Shown here one piece after another: positions 26,400-34,957 of a stretch of DNA of 63,467 nt. Under the pieces are notes generated by a model. That model saw only the letters and a list, made by a program, of their open reading frames with translations, ran no database searches and had not been told where the DNA came from. Both the position numbers and the translations under genes were made by a program. Numbering within the stretch: position 1 is the stretch's first letter; each line of letters opens with the position of its first letter. The DNA lies in NCBI GenBank assembly GCA_016183235.1, contig JACPFA010000008.1, positions 1-63,467 on the forward strand. The letters are read 5' to 3'. Origin of the DNA: Deltaproteobacteria bacterium. Its GTDB lineage: Bacteria; UBA10199; DSSB01; JACPFA01.

Positions 26400-28283
26400 C
26401 TAAATAATGCCGTGGAGGGGCTGCCCTTGTACTCCCCACGCGTCCACGCGTTTTTCAATGGCAGGATCAGGCATAAGAACAGGGGCGTGGTGAGGTTTGG
26501 CCCTAGCATCGATGACAAGAGAACCAGCGCAGCCCCAATGTTTTTGCTGGGTGAAGCTTTCAATACCATCAATATCGGTGGCAGGGTTGGAGCGGGTGAA
26601 GGTTACCCACAAAAAATTGCGCAATGATTCACTTAAAAAGTTGGTGTTGTCGGCGATGATGATTAACGGAAATTGATTAATGGGGTCATGGGCTTTAAAG
26701 ACTTGGCAAAAGTCAGTGGTTGTTTGGGAGGTGGCACCTTCAATTCCTAAAATGCCAGGCAAGATGACGCGAGGATTTTTAAATCCGTTGGGTAGATTTA
26801 AATTGCTGGGAAGTTGGGTGGCCAATTTTCTTTTGCTTAAGCCTACTGCGGCCAAAACAACCTTAGACCCTTTATTGAACCCATGTCCTGAATAATCTAA
26901 AGTGTCGATGGTGGTTTGAGTTTGAAAATGCACATCGCGACGGAAATCAATTCTAGAAAGCATGTGTTCAAAAAATGCCGGAATATTTTCAAGATCAAGA
27001 TGGGGATTGTCTTGCTGGGCCGCGATGAATAGATATTTTGCCAGTGATAATTGGCCTTGTCCTAAGATGGCAAGGCTTTGGGTTAAAATTTCTTGGGGTT
27101 CGGTTAAGGGTTTATAGGGAGTGTAGCGTTCGCTACCAATGGCTAGAAGCAGAGGATGCACCCCGGCTTCATCAACCGCATGCACACGACGCACTCCCGG
27201 AACCACGCTTGGAATAAGGGGTGCCGTGAGTTCGTGGATAAATTTGCCAAAAGTACTGTCTTCTTGCGGGGGGCGCCCTACGGTAGTGAAAGGCCAAATG
27301 GCGCCTGGGCGATGGTAGACATTTTCAACTTTCAGCACAGGGTAATCGTGGGTTAGGCTGTAATAACCCAAGTGGTCACCAAAAGGCCCTTCAGGGAGTA
27401 GTTTCCCTGGGATGACCGTTCCGGCAATACAAAAATCGGCCTCGGCATAAATGGGAAGTGGGCTTGCTCCCATAATCATCGGGACACGTCGGCCACCTAA
27501 GAGCCCGGCAAAGGTTAATTCCGACATATCCTCCGGCATGGGCATCACGGCTGCAACCGATAGAGCCGGTGCGCCTCCTACAAAAATATTAACTCGAAAA
27601 GGAAGTTTGGCCTCGGTGGCTAAGGTTTGGTGTATGCCAATCCCACGATGGATTTGATAATGCAGACCGATTTCTTCATCGGGCACATACTGCCCACCCG
27701 ATAGTTGAATGCGATACATCCCTAAATTAGCATGTTGCAAGCCAGGCTGGGCAATGCTTTCGGTGTAAACAATGGGCAAGGTGATAAAGGCGCCGCCATC
27801 TTGAGGCCAAGAAACTTGGTGGGGGAGTTGATGAATTTTAATGGAATGGGCTAAAATCGGGCCTTTTTTAACTTTTTTGGGTAAGAGGTGCAGGGCGGCG
27901 CGAGGGAGTTTTAAAAGTTGGCCAGGGTGTTTCAATAATTGAGTAGGGTCTGCCTTAAGCGAAAAAAGCTGTTGAACTCGATCGAGGGTGTCGCGAAATA
28001 AAAAATGGCAGCGTTCTTCGGTCCCAAAAAGATTGCCTAACATAGGAAAAGGGCTATTTTTCACTTTTGTGAACAAAATGGCTGGCCCTCGATTTTCACA
28101 AACCCGGCGTTGGATGGCACTTACTTCGAGGTTTGGATCAACCGGTTCTTCAAATAAAAGCAATTGGTGATGTTTGAGAAGATCTTGTACACAGGCCTGA
28201 AGATTTTTGTAACCCATGGTGTGGCCAATAACAGATTTAAAATTTTTGTGGAGTTTTTTTGAACTTGGGGGTATTTTTAACAC
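26400..28283 (-). CDS. ubiD: UbiD-family decarboxylase, probably MqnL-like (menaquinone)
   Basis: UbiD-type enzymes use prenylated FMN to decarboxylate aromatic acids; in futalosine-type menaquinone synthesis a UbiD homologue (MqnL) removes the ring carboxylate. The protein is about 627 residues, somewhat longer than E. coli UbiD. Visible motifs are AIQRRVCENRGPAILF, the SGGQYVPDEE strand, LPEGPFGDHLGYYS and the conserved PQEDSTFGKFIHEL. The GTG at 28283 has AAGGA 6 bases before it. An ATG at 28217 (MGYKNLQACVQDLL) fits homologue N-termini better but has no clear ribosome site. The start is therefore open. Confidence 0.88.
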   Translation of the reverse strand: MLKIPPSSKKLHKNFKSVIGHTMGYKNLQACVQDLLKHHQLLLFEEPVDPNLEVSAIQRRVCENRGPAILFTKVKNSPFPMLGNLFGTEERCHFLFRDTLDRVQQLFSLKADPTQLLKHPGQLLKLPRAALHLLPKKVKKGPILAHSIKIHQLPHQVSWPQDGGAFITLPIVYTESIAQPGLQHANLGMYRIQLSGGQYVPDEEIGLHYQIHRGIGIHQTLATEAKLPFRVNIFVGGAPALSVAAVMPMPEDMSELTFAGLLGGRRVPMIMGASPLPIYAEADFCIAGTVIPGKLLPEGPFGDHLGYYSLTHDYPVLKVENVYHRPGAIWPFTTVGRPPQEDSTFGKFIHELTAPLIPSVVPGVRRVHAVDEAGVHPLLLAIGSERYTPYKPLTEPQEILTQSLAILGQGQLSLAKYLFIAAQQDNPHLDLENIPAFFEHMLSRIDFRRDVHFQTQTTIDTLDYSGHGFNKGSKVVLAAVGLSKRKLATQLPSNLNLPNGFKNPRVILPGILGIEGATSQTTTDFCQVFKAHDPINQFPLIIIADNTNFLSESLRNFLWVTFTRSNPATDIDGIESFTQQKHWGCAGSLVIDARAKPHHAPVLMPDPAIEKRVDAWGVQGQPLHGII

Positions 28284-28331
28284 TTACGGTCCTTAAAAAA
28301 GTTAGCAAAATATTAAGAAAGAGAGTGAACC

Positions 28332-29132
28332 ATGATAAGAATCCATCGTATTGTTTTAGCTGTTTTGTTTGCCATGGCGTCGTTTCAAGTAAGTGCCCAA
28401 GCCCAAGGTAAATTAGATGAGGCTTTGAGGGATCATAATAAAGCGATTGAGCTTAATCCCAAAGATCCTGTGGCCTATCTCAATCGAGGTGTGACTTATT
28501 ATGATATGGGTAAAATGCCAGAGGCCTTATCCGATTATTCCAAGGCCATTGAATTAAAGCCCGATTATGCCATTGCCTACTATAATCGCGGCCTAGTTCA
28601 TCATGATGGTAAACGCTACCCTGAAGCTATCACCGATTATTCTAAAGCGATTCAATACGATCCAAAATATATCAATGCTTACTACAACCGCAGTATTGTT
28701 TATTATTATTCGGGTCAACAACAAGAAGCTCTTGTCGATATCAACAAGGCCTTAGATTTGGGTTCAAAGGTTTACGATACCTATTATCAACGGGGTCTGA
28801 TTTACCACAAACTTAAACAATATAATCAAGCCTTGGTTGATTATGATAAGACCATTGAACTAAATTCTAAATTTGTTCGAGCTTACAATAATCGCGCCTT
28901 AGTAAGGCACATCTTGGGTCAGATGGCCCCTTCAATTGCAGATTACACCAAGGCCATTATGTTAGATCCTAAATATGCCGATGCCTATTTTAATCGGTCA
29001 CTGGTTTATGAAGACATGAAACAGTATCAAAAGGCCATTGATGATTTAAGCAAGGCCATTGAGCTCAATCCCAACGATTCTGAAGCCTATTCCAACCGTG
29101 CTAAATTGAAGAATAAGTTAGAAAATAAATAA
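28332..29132 (+). CDS. Secreted tetratricopeptide-repeat protein
   Basis: 266 residues: a signal peptide (about 1-25, ending AQAQG) followed by about seven consecutive TPR units of 34 residues, each with the pattern A-x-x-x-Y-x-x-A-I-x-L-x-P (for example YSKAIELKPDYAIAYYNRGL). TPR arrays mediate protein-protein contacts; a periplasmic scaffold role is likely but the partner is unknown. It is divergent from the ubiD-like gene and interrupts the otherwise minus-strand menaquinone cluster. Confidence 0.85.
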   Translation: MIRIHRIVLAVLFAMASFQVSAQAQGKLDEALRDHNKAIELNPKDPVAYLNRGVTYYDMGKMPEALSDYSKAIELKPDYAIAYYNRGLVHHDGKRYPEAITDYSKAIQYDPKYINAYYNRSIVYYYSGQQQEALVDINKALDLGSKVYDTYYQRGLIYHKLKQYNQALVDYDKTIELNSKFVRAYNNRALVRHILGQMAPSIADYTKAIMLDPKYADAYFNRSLVYEDMKQYQKAIDDLSKAIELNPNDSEAYSNRAKLKNKLENK

Positions 29133-29151
29133 AAAAGGGATTAAACAAATG

Positions 29152-30420
29152 TCATCCCCCGGTCTGAAGCCGGGGGATCCATGATGACCCAGGCAAAAGA
29201 ATTTTCCCATTGATCATCGAAAAGTCAACCGATTCACTTTGAAACAGGCTGTGCATTGGGTCTTGGCTGTCATCAACAGAAACACCGATGAGGTCGGCCT
29301 TTTTGCCTGCTTCAAGCGAGCCGATCTCATGTCCCAGTTGTAGGGCCTTAGCGCCATTTTTTGTTGCCATTATAAAAATATCTTCTTCAGAAAGTGCCGG
29401 GTATTTTTCTTTCATACTGCGTAGTACTTCTAACATTGAAAGATTTCGACTACTGGCTAAGCTATCGGTGCCTAAGCCTAGCGTAATATTTCGCTTCAAT
29501 AATTTTTCTAAGGGGAATGGGTCATGATGAAAATATTCATGGCTCAAGGGGCAATGGATAACCGGAATAGACTTCTGAGCCAATAGGGCTAAATCGGCAT
29601 CATTAATATAATTAAGATGAATTGCCATCAGGGGGTGATCTAAAATCCCCAACTCGGCGAGCGTTGCGATGGGGCTTGAATGAGAGGGAGTAGGGTACAC
29701 CCCCCTTTCAACAATAAACTGAAATAATTCACCCGCATTTTTTTCAAAATAGTCGCGCTCTGCGGCGCTTTCCAGCAAATGAATAGAAAGAAGTTTGTGA
29801 TTTTGATCTTTGAAATTTTTTAAAACCAAAGGGTCTAAGGCATGAACAGAATGAGGGGAAGGGTTAAACGTCAAAAGCGAAGTATTTTTTTCATATTCTT
29901 GAGCTAATCGTTGGGTTTGATGGTAAATGCTTTCAGCAATTTCAGGAATAACTCCTAAATTTTCCAAAAAAATTCTACCTCGAAAAGGCATTCGTAAAAG
30001 GGCCTCAAAATCACTGTTAAAGCTGGCGTGATCTCCTAGGGTGGTAACCCCGGCTGCTAAATTTTGCTCAATCCCCCTTTGAATATTGTTGCGCCAAGTT
30101 TTGGTGCTAAAATTATTTTTTGTTTCAAGCAAAACTCGAATCCATTCGGTGAAAGAACCTGGATAGGGCAAAGGTTTTGCTAGGGTTAATTCTAAATGAC
30201 AATGCGCATTCACTAATCCAGGAAAGATGGCAAAATTTTTGAGATGAACTCGATTTTTTTCTTGGTGAGCTTTTGAAGGTAAGCCAGCCGCTTGTCCTGC
30301 ATAGCTGATAGAATCGCCTTGCACCCATACAGCAGCATCTTCAACGATAGCTTGCTGAGGATTCTTTAAAAATTTGGCAAAGACTAAGGAGTTCACAACA
30401 TGCCTTACTAAGGAGGACAT
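29152..30420 (-). CDS. mqnX: Amidohydrolase, probable aminodeoxyfutalosine deaminase
   Basis: 422-residue amidohydrolase-superfamily enzyme. Metal ligands are visible in FPGLVNAHCHLEL (about 67-79), AIHLNYI, IHCPLSHEYF and LGLGTDSLAS. Its position right after mqnC and mqnA points to aminodeoxyfutalosine deaminase of the futalosine pathway; by sequence alone it could be another nucleoside deaminase. The ATG at 30420 lies in the arm of a long inverted repeat and has no ribosome site. A GTG at 30396 has AAGG about 6 bases upstream and may be the true start. The last codons (SSWIPRLQTGG) are supplied by a REP-like palindrome. Confidence 0.8.
   Translation of the reverse strand: MSSLVRHVVNSLVFAKFLKNPQQAIVEDAAVWVQGDSISYAGQAAGLPSKAHQEKNRVHLKNFAIFPGLVNAHCHLELTLAKPLPYPGSFTEWIRVLLETKNNFSTKTWRNNIQRGIEQNLAAGVTTLGDHASFNSDFEALLRMPFRGRIFLENLGVIPEIAESIYHQTQRLAQEYEKNTSLLTFNPSPHSVHALDPLVLKNFKDQNHKLLSIHLLESAAERDYFEKNAGELFQFIVERGVYPTPSHSSPIATLAELGILDHPLMAIHLNYINDADLALLAQKSIPVIHCPLSHEYFHHDPFPLEKLLKRNITLGLGTDSLASSRNLSMLEVLRSMKEKYPALSEEDIFIMATKNGAKALQLGHEIGSLEAGKKADLIGVSVDDSQDPMHSLFQSESVDFSMINGKILLPGSSWIPRLQTGG
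29154..29178. repeat. REP-like palindrome forming the 3' end of mqnX
   Basis: Arms ATCCCCCGG and CCGGGGGAT flank a 7-bp loop. The element covers the last codons of mqnX (WIPRLQTGG) and lies between convergent genes, so it may also end transcription. Similar G/C-rich palindromes are known as dispersed repeats that extend reading frames in some bacteria. Confidence 0.65.
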
Positions 30421-30584
30421 AGTCTACTGCACATATGACACAGGATCATGAGCCGAGACAAGGAAGATGAGCAAAAAATTTGGAGGCGTAGCCTAAGCTA
30501 CGTCGATGAATTTTTTGTGAAATCTGACGCAGTCGTAGGCCATGAGCCGAAGTCAGATGTGTAGTAGACTATGTCCTCCTTAGT
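30407..30584. repeat. Long inverted repeat between mqnC and mqnX
   Basis: Outer arms at 30407-30439 and 30552-30584 pair over 33 bp with two mismatches. The left arm contains the annotated mqnX start and the right arm the mqnC stop. The core (30448-30545) holds TGAGCCGAGACAAGG, a second hairpin (AAAAAATT...CGTAGC/GCTACG...AATTTTTT) and GTGAAATCTGACGCAGTCG. The same core recurs inverted at 47749-47855, but the outer arms do not. Confidence 0.8.
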
Positions 30585-31644
30585 TATGGAGGTATTGATA
30601 AAAGGTATTACGTTGGCGGGGGATTTTTCCAGCTTGGGTGATCACGCGACAAAGTTCGTCCACCGTCGTTTTATTACCAACCCCGGTACTGCGTACTACA
30701 TTTTCCTCCAGCAGGGTGGATCCCATGTCATTGCCGCCAAAATAAATAGCGACTTGGGCTAATTTAATCCCTTGGGTTAACCAGCTTATTTGGATATTTT
30801 TAAAGTTGTCCATAAAGATTCGACTAACAGCCAAGGTTTTAAGATAATCGTGGCCACCTACTGAAGCAAGATTAAGCGGAGAATTTCCTGGCACAAAGGT
30901 CCAAGGGATAAATGCAAAAAAACCTTGAGTGCGATCTTGCAAGGTGCGCAGTAAATTCATGTGTTGGATGCGATCTTCAAGCGTTTCAATATGGCCAAAC
31001 ATCATGGTGGCCGAACCTTGAATGCCCAATTGATGTGCGGTCTCGCATACCTCTAACCATTGAGCCGCACTGCATTTGCCGGCAGATAATTCCCGACGAA
31101 TTTTATCATTTAAAATCTCAGCCCCTCCACCGGGGATACTGTCGAGACCCGCCTTTTTTAATTCGGAAAGTAACTGCTGATAAGAAAGTTTACATAATCT
31201 CGCAATATGATGCAGCTCGGGTGGGCTAAAGGCGTGAATCGTAACTTGAGGATATTTTGCTTTAATATGAGAGAGTAAGTTTAAGTAGTAGTCTAATTTA
31301 AAATCGGGATGATGCCCGCCTTGCATCAGAATTTGAGTGCCACCTGCTTTTAAGAGTTCTTCGATCTTTTCATCAATTTCTGCATGGGTGTGTTCCCAAC
31401 TATTCGTTGCGCCTTTGTCTGCCCGAAAGGCACAAAACTTACAACGTAGCACACAGACATTCGTGTAATTGATGTTACGGTCTACCACATAACTAATCAC
31501 ATCTTGATTTTTACGTTGATTCAATTGATTAGCCCATTGCCCCAAGGTCATGAGATCGACTTCTTTAAATAAAGCCAAGGCTTCTTCGGATGAAATTCTT
31601 TCGCCCGCTTCAATCTTATGCGACAAATTCGATGGGATGGTCAT
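30580..31644 (-). CDS. mqnC: Cyclic dehypoxanthine futalosine synthase
   Basis: 354-residue radical SAM enzyme of the futalosine menaquinone pathway, which cyclises dehypoxanthine futalosine. The [4Fe-4S] motif CVLRCKFCAF (Cx3Cx2C) is at about 63-72, preceded by VVDRNINYTNVC, which together with AFIPWTFVPGNSPL points to MqnC rather than the related MqnE. The family ending GAGKIPRQRN-like (QAGKIPRQRNTFY) is present. It overlaps mqnA by 29 bp, and its stop lies inside the right arm of the long inverted repeat. Confidence 0.92.
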   Translation of the reverse strand: MTIPSNLSHKIEAGERISSEEALALFKEVDLMTLGQWANQLNQRKNQDVISYVVDRNINYTNVCVLRCKFCAFRADKGATNSWEHTHAEIDEKIEELLKAGGTQILMQGGHHPDFKLDYYLNLLSHIKAKYPQVTIHAFSPPELHHIARLCKLSYQQLLSELKKAGLDSIPGGGAEILNDKIRRELSAGKCSAAQWLEVCETAHQLGIQGSATMMFGHIETLEDRIQHMNLLRTLQDRTQGFFAFIPWTFVPGNSPLNLASVGGHDYLKTLAVSRIFMDNFKNIQISWLTQGIKLAQVAIYFGGNDMGSTLLEENVVRSTGVGNKTTVDELCRVITQAGKIPRQRNTFYQYLHN

Positions 31645-32374
31645 GTTCGGTTTGCTCCATTTTCTTAATGTATTGAAAGAAAGTCTTTAAACCATCAAGT
31701 TCGTGGTTGCCAAGCTCATAATAGATGTTTTGGGTAAGGTATTTCCAGGCAAGCTCGGGTCTAATGATTTTTTGGGTGTGGGCAATTTTTTCAAGATTTT
31801 TTAAGCCTTGCGCAAGGGCAGCGTGCAAATCAGCGACCACGTGTGATAAATGATCTAGGTGAGTCATCCAACAGGCATAAACAAATGGTTTTTGGGTCCA
31901 TTGTTGCCAAGCCTCTCCCAAATCAATCATGCGTGTAGATTCGCTCTGAGTTAGACAGGTGTCGCCAATGAGTAATTCCATTTCGAAATCCTTGGGTTCA
32001 TCCCAAGAAATTTCATTAAAACTTCTACCATGATTTTGGGTCAGCAAAATTTGGCATAATTTTCGAGAAGTCAAAGAAGCGGGGTCAAGCTTCATTTTTT
32101 TAACATTTAATAGATTAATTTTAGGGGAGGTTGGAAAGAGTCCCACGCTTTGCACAGGGCCTCGTGAACAAATGCCCATGCCGGGTAAAATCTTTAAAAC
32201 AGGATTTTCTAGATAAGCCACCACGGGTAAAAGCCCAATATCAATTTCACCTTGGGCCAATTTTTTTTGTAGCGAACTTGGGGTATCAAAGCTAATAGAA
32301 TATTGGTTTGGATCAAGGCCATAAACTAAGGCCTTAGAATTAAGATAAGCAGGACAACCCAATCGAATCATCAT
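31616..32374 (-). CDS. mqnA: Chorismate dehydratase MqnA
   Basis: First enzyme of the futalosine menaquinone route; dehydrates chorismate to 3-enolpyruvylbenzoate. The 252 residues have the periplasmic-binding-protein-like fold of the family: RLGCPAYLNSKALVYGL at the N-terminus, then QGEIDIGLLPVVAYLEN and the GDTCL region. Overlap with mqnC and the adjacent mqnX support the assignment. Genes for MqnE, MqnB and MqnD are not in the window. Confidence 0.92.
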   Translation of the reverse strand: MMIRLGCPAYLNSKALVYGLDPNQYSISFDTPSSLQKKLAQGEIDIGLLPVVAYLENPVLKILPGMGICSRGPVQSVGLFPTSPKINLLNVKKMKLDPASLTSRKLCQILLTQNHGRSFNEISWDEPKDFEMELLIGDTCLTQSESTRMIDLGEAWQQWTQKPFVYACWMTHLDHLSHVVADLHAALAQGLKNLEKIAHTQKIIRPELAWKYLTQNIYYELGNHELDGLKTFFQYIKKMEQTEHDHPIEFVA

Positions 32375-32386
32375 AGGTGAGGATTT

Positions 32387-33295
32387 ATGAAGAATAGCGC
32401 TTCAAGTCAAGGGATACGAACCCCCTTTAAGAAGACATTAAAAAATATACGAATTGTGGATTTTTCCCGATTGCTTCCTGGCCCCTTCGCCAGCTCAATC
32501 CTGGCTCAAATGGGCGCAAAGGTCACTTGTGTGCTGCCGCCCACCTCGGATCCCTTGCTTACGGAATATTCGCCCTTTGATTGGTTAAGAAAGGGTAAAA
32601 AATTTTTAACCGCTGATTTAAAAAATAAGACAGATCAAAATAAAGTGCGCAAGCTTATTGCTGAAGCGGATGTAATGTTAGAGGGCTTTCGCCCTGGGGT
32701 GTTAGAACGTTTGGGTTTTGGTTTTAAGCAGGTAAAAAAATGGAATGCGAAGCTGCTTTATTTTAGCATGACCGGTTATCCACAAGGGAGCGCCCAATTT
32801 GAAAAGGCGGGGCATGATTTAAATTTTTTGGTGGAATCGGGGGTGTACCAATATTTTTATGATGCGAGTTCTAATAAAATCCCAGCGCTACAATTGGCTG
32901 ATTTGGCAGGTGGATATTTACTCGCCCTTCAAGTTTTGAGTGGTCTTTTTGAACCTGCCAAAAAACGCAAAGCCAAACATGTTTATAGCAGCATTTTGGA
33001 AGGCATGCAGTTTATGCAAGCCTATTTAGCCGGGGCCGAACATCTCATCCCCATCCTTTCAGGGGGGCTGGCCCGTTATCACATCTATCATACCCTCGAT
33101 CACAAACGCCTGGTAGTTGCGGCCATCGAGCCCAAATTTTATCAAACATTTTTGAAAAATATTGGCCTCACTCATATCAAAAACGACGACCCTTTAGCCA
33201 TTGAAGCCATCACCCAAACCATCGCCACTAAAACTCTGGCCCAATGGAAAGAACAGCTAAAAAACATCGATGCCTGCTTAAGTTTTTTAGAATGA
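32387..33295 (+). CDS. CaiB/BaiF family (class III) CoA transferase or racemase
   Basis: 302 residues of the family III CoA-transferase fold. Landmarks are the N-terminal IRIVDFSRLLPGPFASSILAQMGA, the LRKGKKFLTADLKN strand, DVMLEGFRPGVLERLGFG and the conserved catalytic Asp in LQLADLAGGYL. Members swap CoA between acids or racemise 2-methylacyl-CoAs; the substrate here is unknown. It is a little shorter than most family members (about 360-400 residues). It overlaps the next gene by 4 bp and is divergent from mqnA. Confidence 0.85.
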   Translation: MKNSASSQGIRTPFKKTLKNIRIVDFSRLLPGPFASSILAQMGAKVTCVLPPTSDPLLTEYSPFDWLRKGKKFLTADLKNKTDQNKVRKLIAEADVMLEGFRPGVLERLGFGFKQVKKWNAKLLYFSMTGYPQGSAQFEKAGHDLNFLVESGVYQYFYDASSNKIPALQLADLAGGYLLALQVLSGLFEPAKKRKAKHVYSSILEGMQFMQAYLAGAEHLIPILSGGLARYHIYHTLDHKRLVVAAIEPKFYQTFLKNIGLTHIKNDDPLAIEAITQTIATKTLAQWKEQLKNIDACLSFLE

Positions 33296-34140
33296 AAAAT
33301 AAACTAGGCATTGTTATTGTGGGTTTAGGGCGAGCAGGTTTAGCAAGGCTGCGCGACCTTCAATCGTGCAATGATTGTCAATTAGTAGGCACCGTTTCTA
33401 GGCGAGAAATGGGCAATATGACTTTTGAAGATGCTTTAAGTTCACAAGCTGTTGATGCCATTATTTTAACTACCGAAAATAAAACTCATTATGAATTTGC
33501 TCGTGCTGCTTTGCAGGCAAACAAGCATGTCTTAGTAGAGTTTCCCCTATGCTTAACCCATGCCCAAGGTAGCGAGTTATTCGAATTAGCACATCAACAT
33601 CATCGAGTACTTCAGGTGGAGCAGATCGGTCTTTTGACGCAAAACCATGCTTGGCTTAAAAATCAATGTAAGACACAAGCCATCGCAGCCATTAATTTAG
33701 AAGCGGGGGGCGATTTACAAGGTTGGGTAGAACAAGCTTATCGACAAGGGAGTGTAGGGCATTTGTGTGTTGGGAGATTGCATGTCCTGTTTGATTTAGA
33801 CCATATGGCTCACCTTCAAACAATTGATTATAGCGAAACCCAGGATGGCTTTGATTTAAAAGTTGATTTTATTTCGCAAAAAATTTCTAAACTCAATCTT
33901 CATTATCAGCGGCGAAAAGACCTTACGAGATTCCAACAAGTTTGTTTAACAACAGTTAAGGGTGACAAATTAATTTCACCTCTTAAAAAAGAAACCAAAG
34001 GGCTTTTTTTGCGAGATTTTCAATGTTTTTTAAACCGCCTCCACGGCCAAGGCATGCCCTATGTTTCTGATCAAGCCGTTCTGCAAGTTTTACAATGGGC
34101 CGATGCTATTGATGATGCGGTCAAAAAATTCCGCGATTAA
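33292..34140 (+). CDS. Gfo/Idh/MocA-type NAD(P)-dependent oxidoreductase
   Basis: About 282 residues from the ATG at 33292, which overlaps the CaiB-type stop by 4 bp (ATGA). The N-terminus KLGIVIVGLGRAGLARLRDL is a Rossmann dinucleotide-binding motif, and VDAIILTTENKTHYEFARAAL followed by KHVLVEFPLCLT is typical of Gfo/Idh/MocA proteins. The EFPL in place of EKPL resembles biliverdin-reductase-like members. The C-terminal domain is poorly conserved. Substrate unknown; coupling with the CoA-transferase gene suggests a shared pathway. Confidence 0.75.
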   Translation: MKNKLGIVIVGLGRAGLARLRDLQSCNDCQLVGTVSRREMGNMTFEDALSSQAVDAIILTTENKTHYEFARAALQANKHVLVEFPLCLTHAQGSELFELAHQHHRVLQVEQIGLLTQNHAWLKNQCKTQAIAAINLEAGGDLQGWVEQAYRQGSVGHLCVGRLHVLFDLDHMAHLQTIDYSETQDGFDLKVDFISQKISKLNLHYQRRKDLTRFQQVCLTTVKGDKLISPLKKETKGLFLRDFQCFLNRLHGQGMPYVSDQAVLQVLQWADAIDDAVKKFRD

Positions 34141-34897
34141 CGGCCTCGCACATTCCGGCTTTCCACAAGCATTCTATATCATGAGCATAAACTGAGCTTA
34201 AAAGAATAGGCCGGCTGGTGTTGAAACCTTCTTGATTAAAGAAACTACAACGAATAATTTCGGTAGGTACAAATTGGGTGCGCCATTGGGGGCGTTCCAT
34301 AGGAATGACAATCATGGAGTGAGTTTCTCGTTCATAATTTAAATAGTAGTTTGGGAGATCGCCCAAAAGCTTGGCCTCTTTTTCATTTTTAAAAAGGCTT
34401 CCTTTAGGAAGAGCGGTAGTAGGGTGGTCAAACTTGATCTTCAAATCTAAATTGGCTTGATTGTAAATGGTCTTGAGTTGAATGTGTATTAAATGAGGGT
34501 TTTTGTTGATGCGGGCATCAGCAAGTTGAAAATAATCATGGGTGAAAAAATTTCCAAAGATAGAAAACACTCGTTGATCAGTATCGCTGCGTAACGTTCG
34601 AAAGCCGCGCAGCAGTTTTCCGTTTTTTGTTTTGTAGCGAACTAACAAACCATAACTTGCTAAAAATAAATTTTTGCCTAGCCAACTGGGTAAAGAAGCA
34701 AGCCGTAAGGCTTCCATTTGAAATAGAGTTAAGTAGAGCAATCCATAATTTTTTTTATCACGATGGAGGGTTTCAAGCTTTAGACTCGGTGCCAGCCAAG
34801 GTTCTAAGAGAGCCGCCGGCAGGGCAAAGGTTAAAACTAGAGCTTCCCGTAAAAGTGCCTTGGTGGGAAAGCGGTGCCGCTTAAATAAATAGAGCAT
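34121..34897 (-). CDS. Hypothetical protein, possibly DUF2071/YqjF-like
   Basis: 258 residues without a confidently recognised domain. Hydrophobic segments near the N-terminus (LVLTFALPAALLEPWL) are followed by a mixed alpha/beta region with LGKNLFLASYGLLVRYKTKNGK and FRTLRSDTDQRVFSIFGNFF. The general layout recalls acetoacetate-decarboxylase-like DUF2071 proteins, but this is tentative. It overlaps the end of the convergent oxidoreductase gene by 20 bp. A long inverted repeat starts 61 bp upstream of its start. Confidence 0.55.
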   Translation of the reverse strand: MLYLFKRHRFPTKALLREALVLTFALPAALLEPWLAPSLKLETLHRDKKNYGLLYLTLFQMEALRLASLPSWLGKNLFLASYGLLVRYKTKNGKLLRGFRTLRSDTDQRVFSIFGNFFTHDYFQLADARINKNPHLIHIQLKTIYNQANLDLKIKFDHPTTALPKGSLFKNEKEAKLLGDLPNYYLNYERETHSMIVIPMERPQWRTQFVPTEIIRCSFFNQEGFNTSRPILLSSVYAHDIECLWKAGMCEAVNRGIF

Positions 34898-34957
34898 GCG
34901 AGTTTCTACTTGAGGCTAAGAGTAGGGTCAAGGCGTAACTCTCATCAGAGTCTTGAT

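Noticed and set aside
30448-30545. CRISPR-like repeats
   Set aside because: The repeats in this window are palindromic, occur once or twice per site and have no regular spacers; no cas genes are present.
30571-30762. Plus-strand reading frame starting in the long inverted repeat opposite mqnC
   Set aside because: It runs antisense to the well-supported mqnC gene; its start is just the palindrome copy of the mqnX start.
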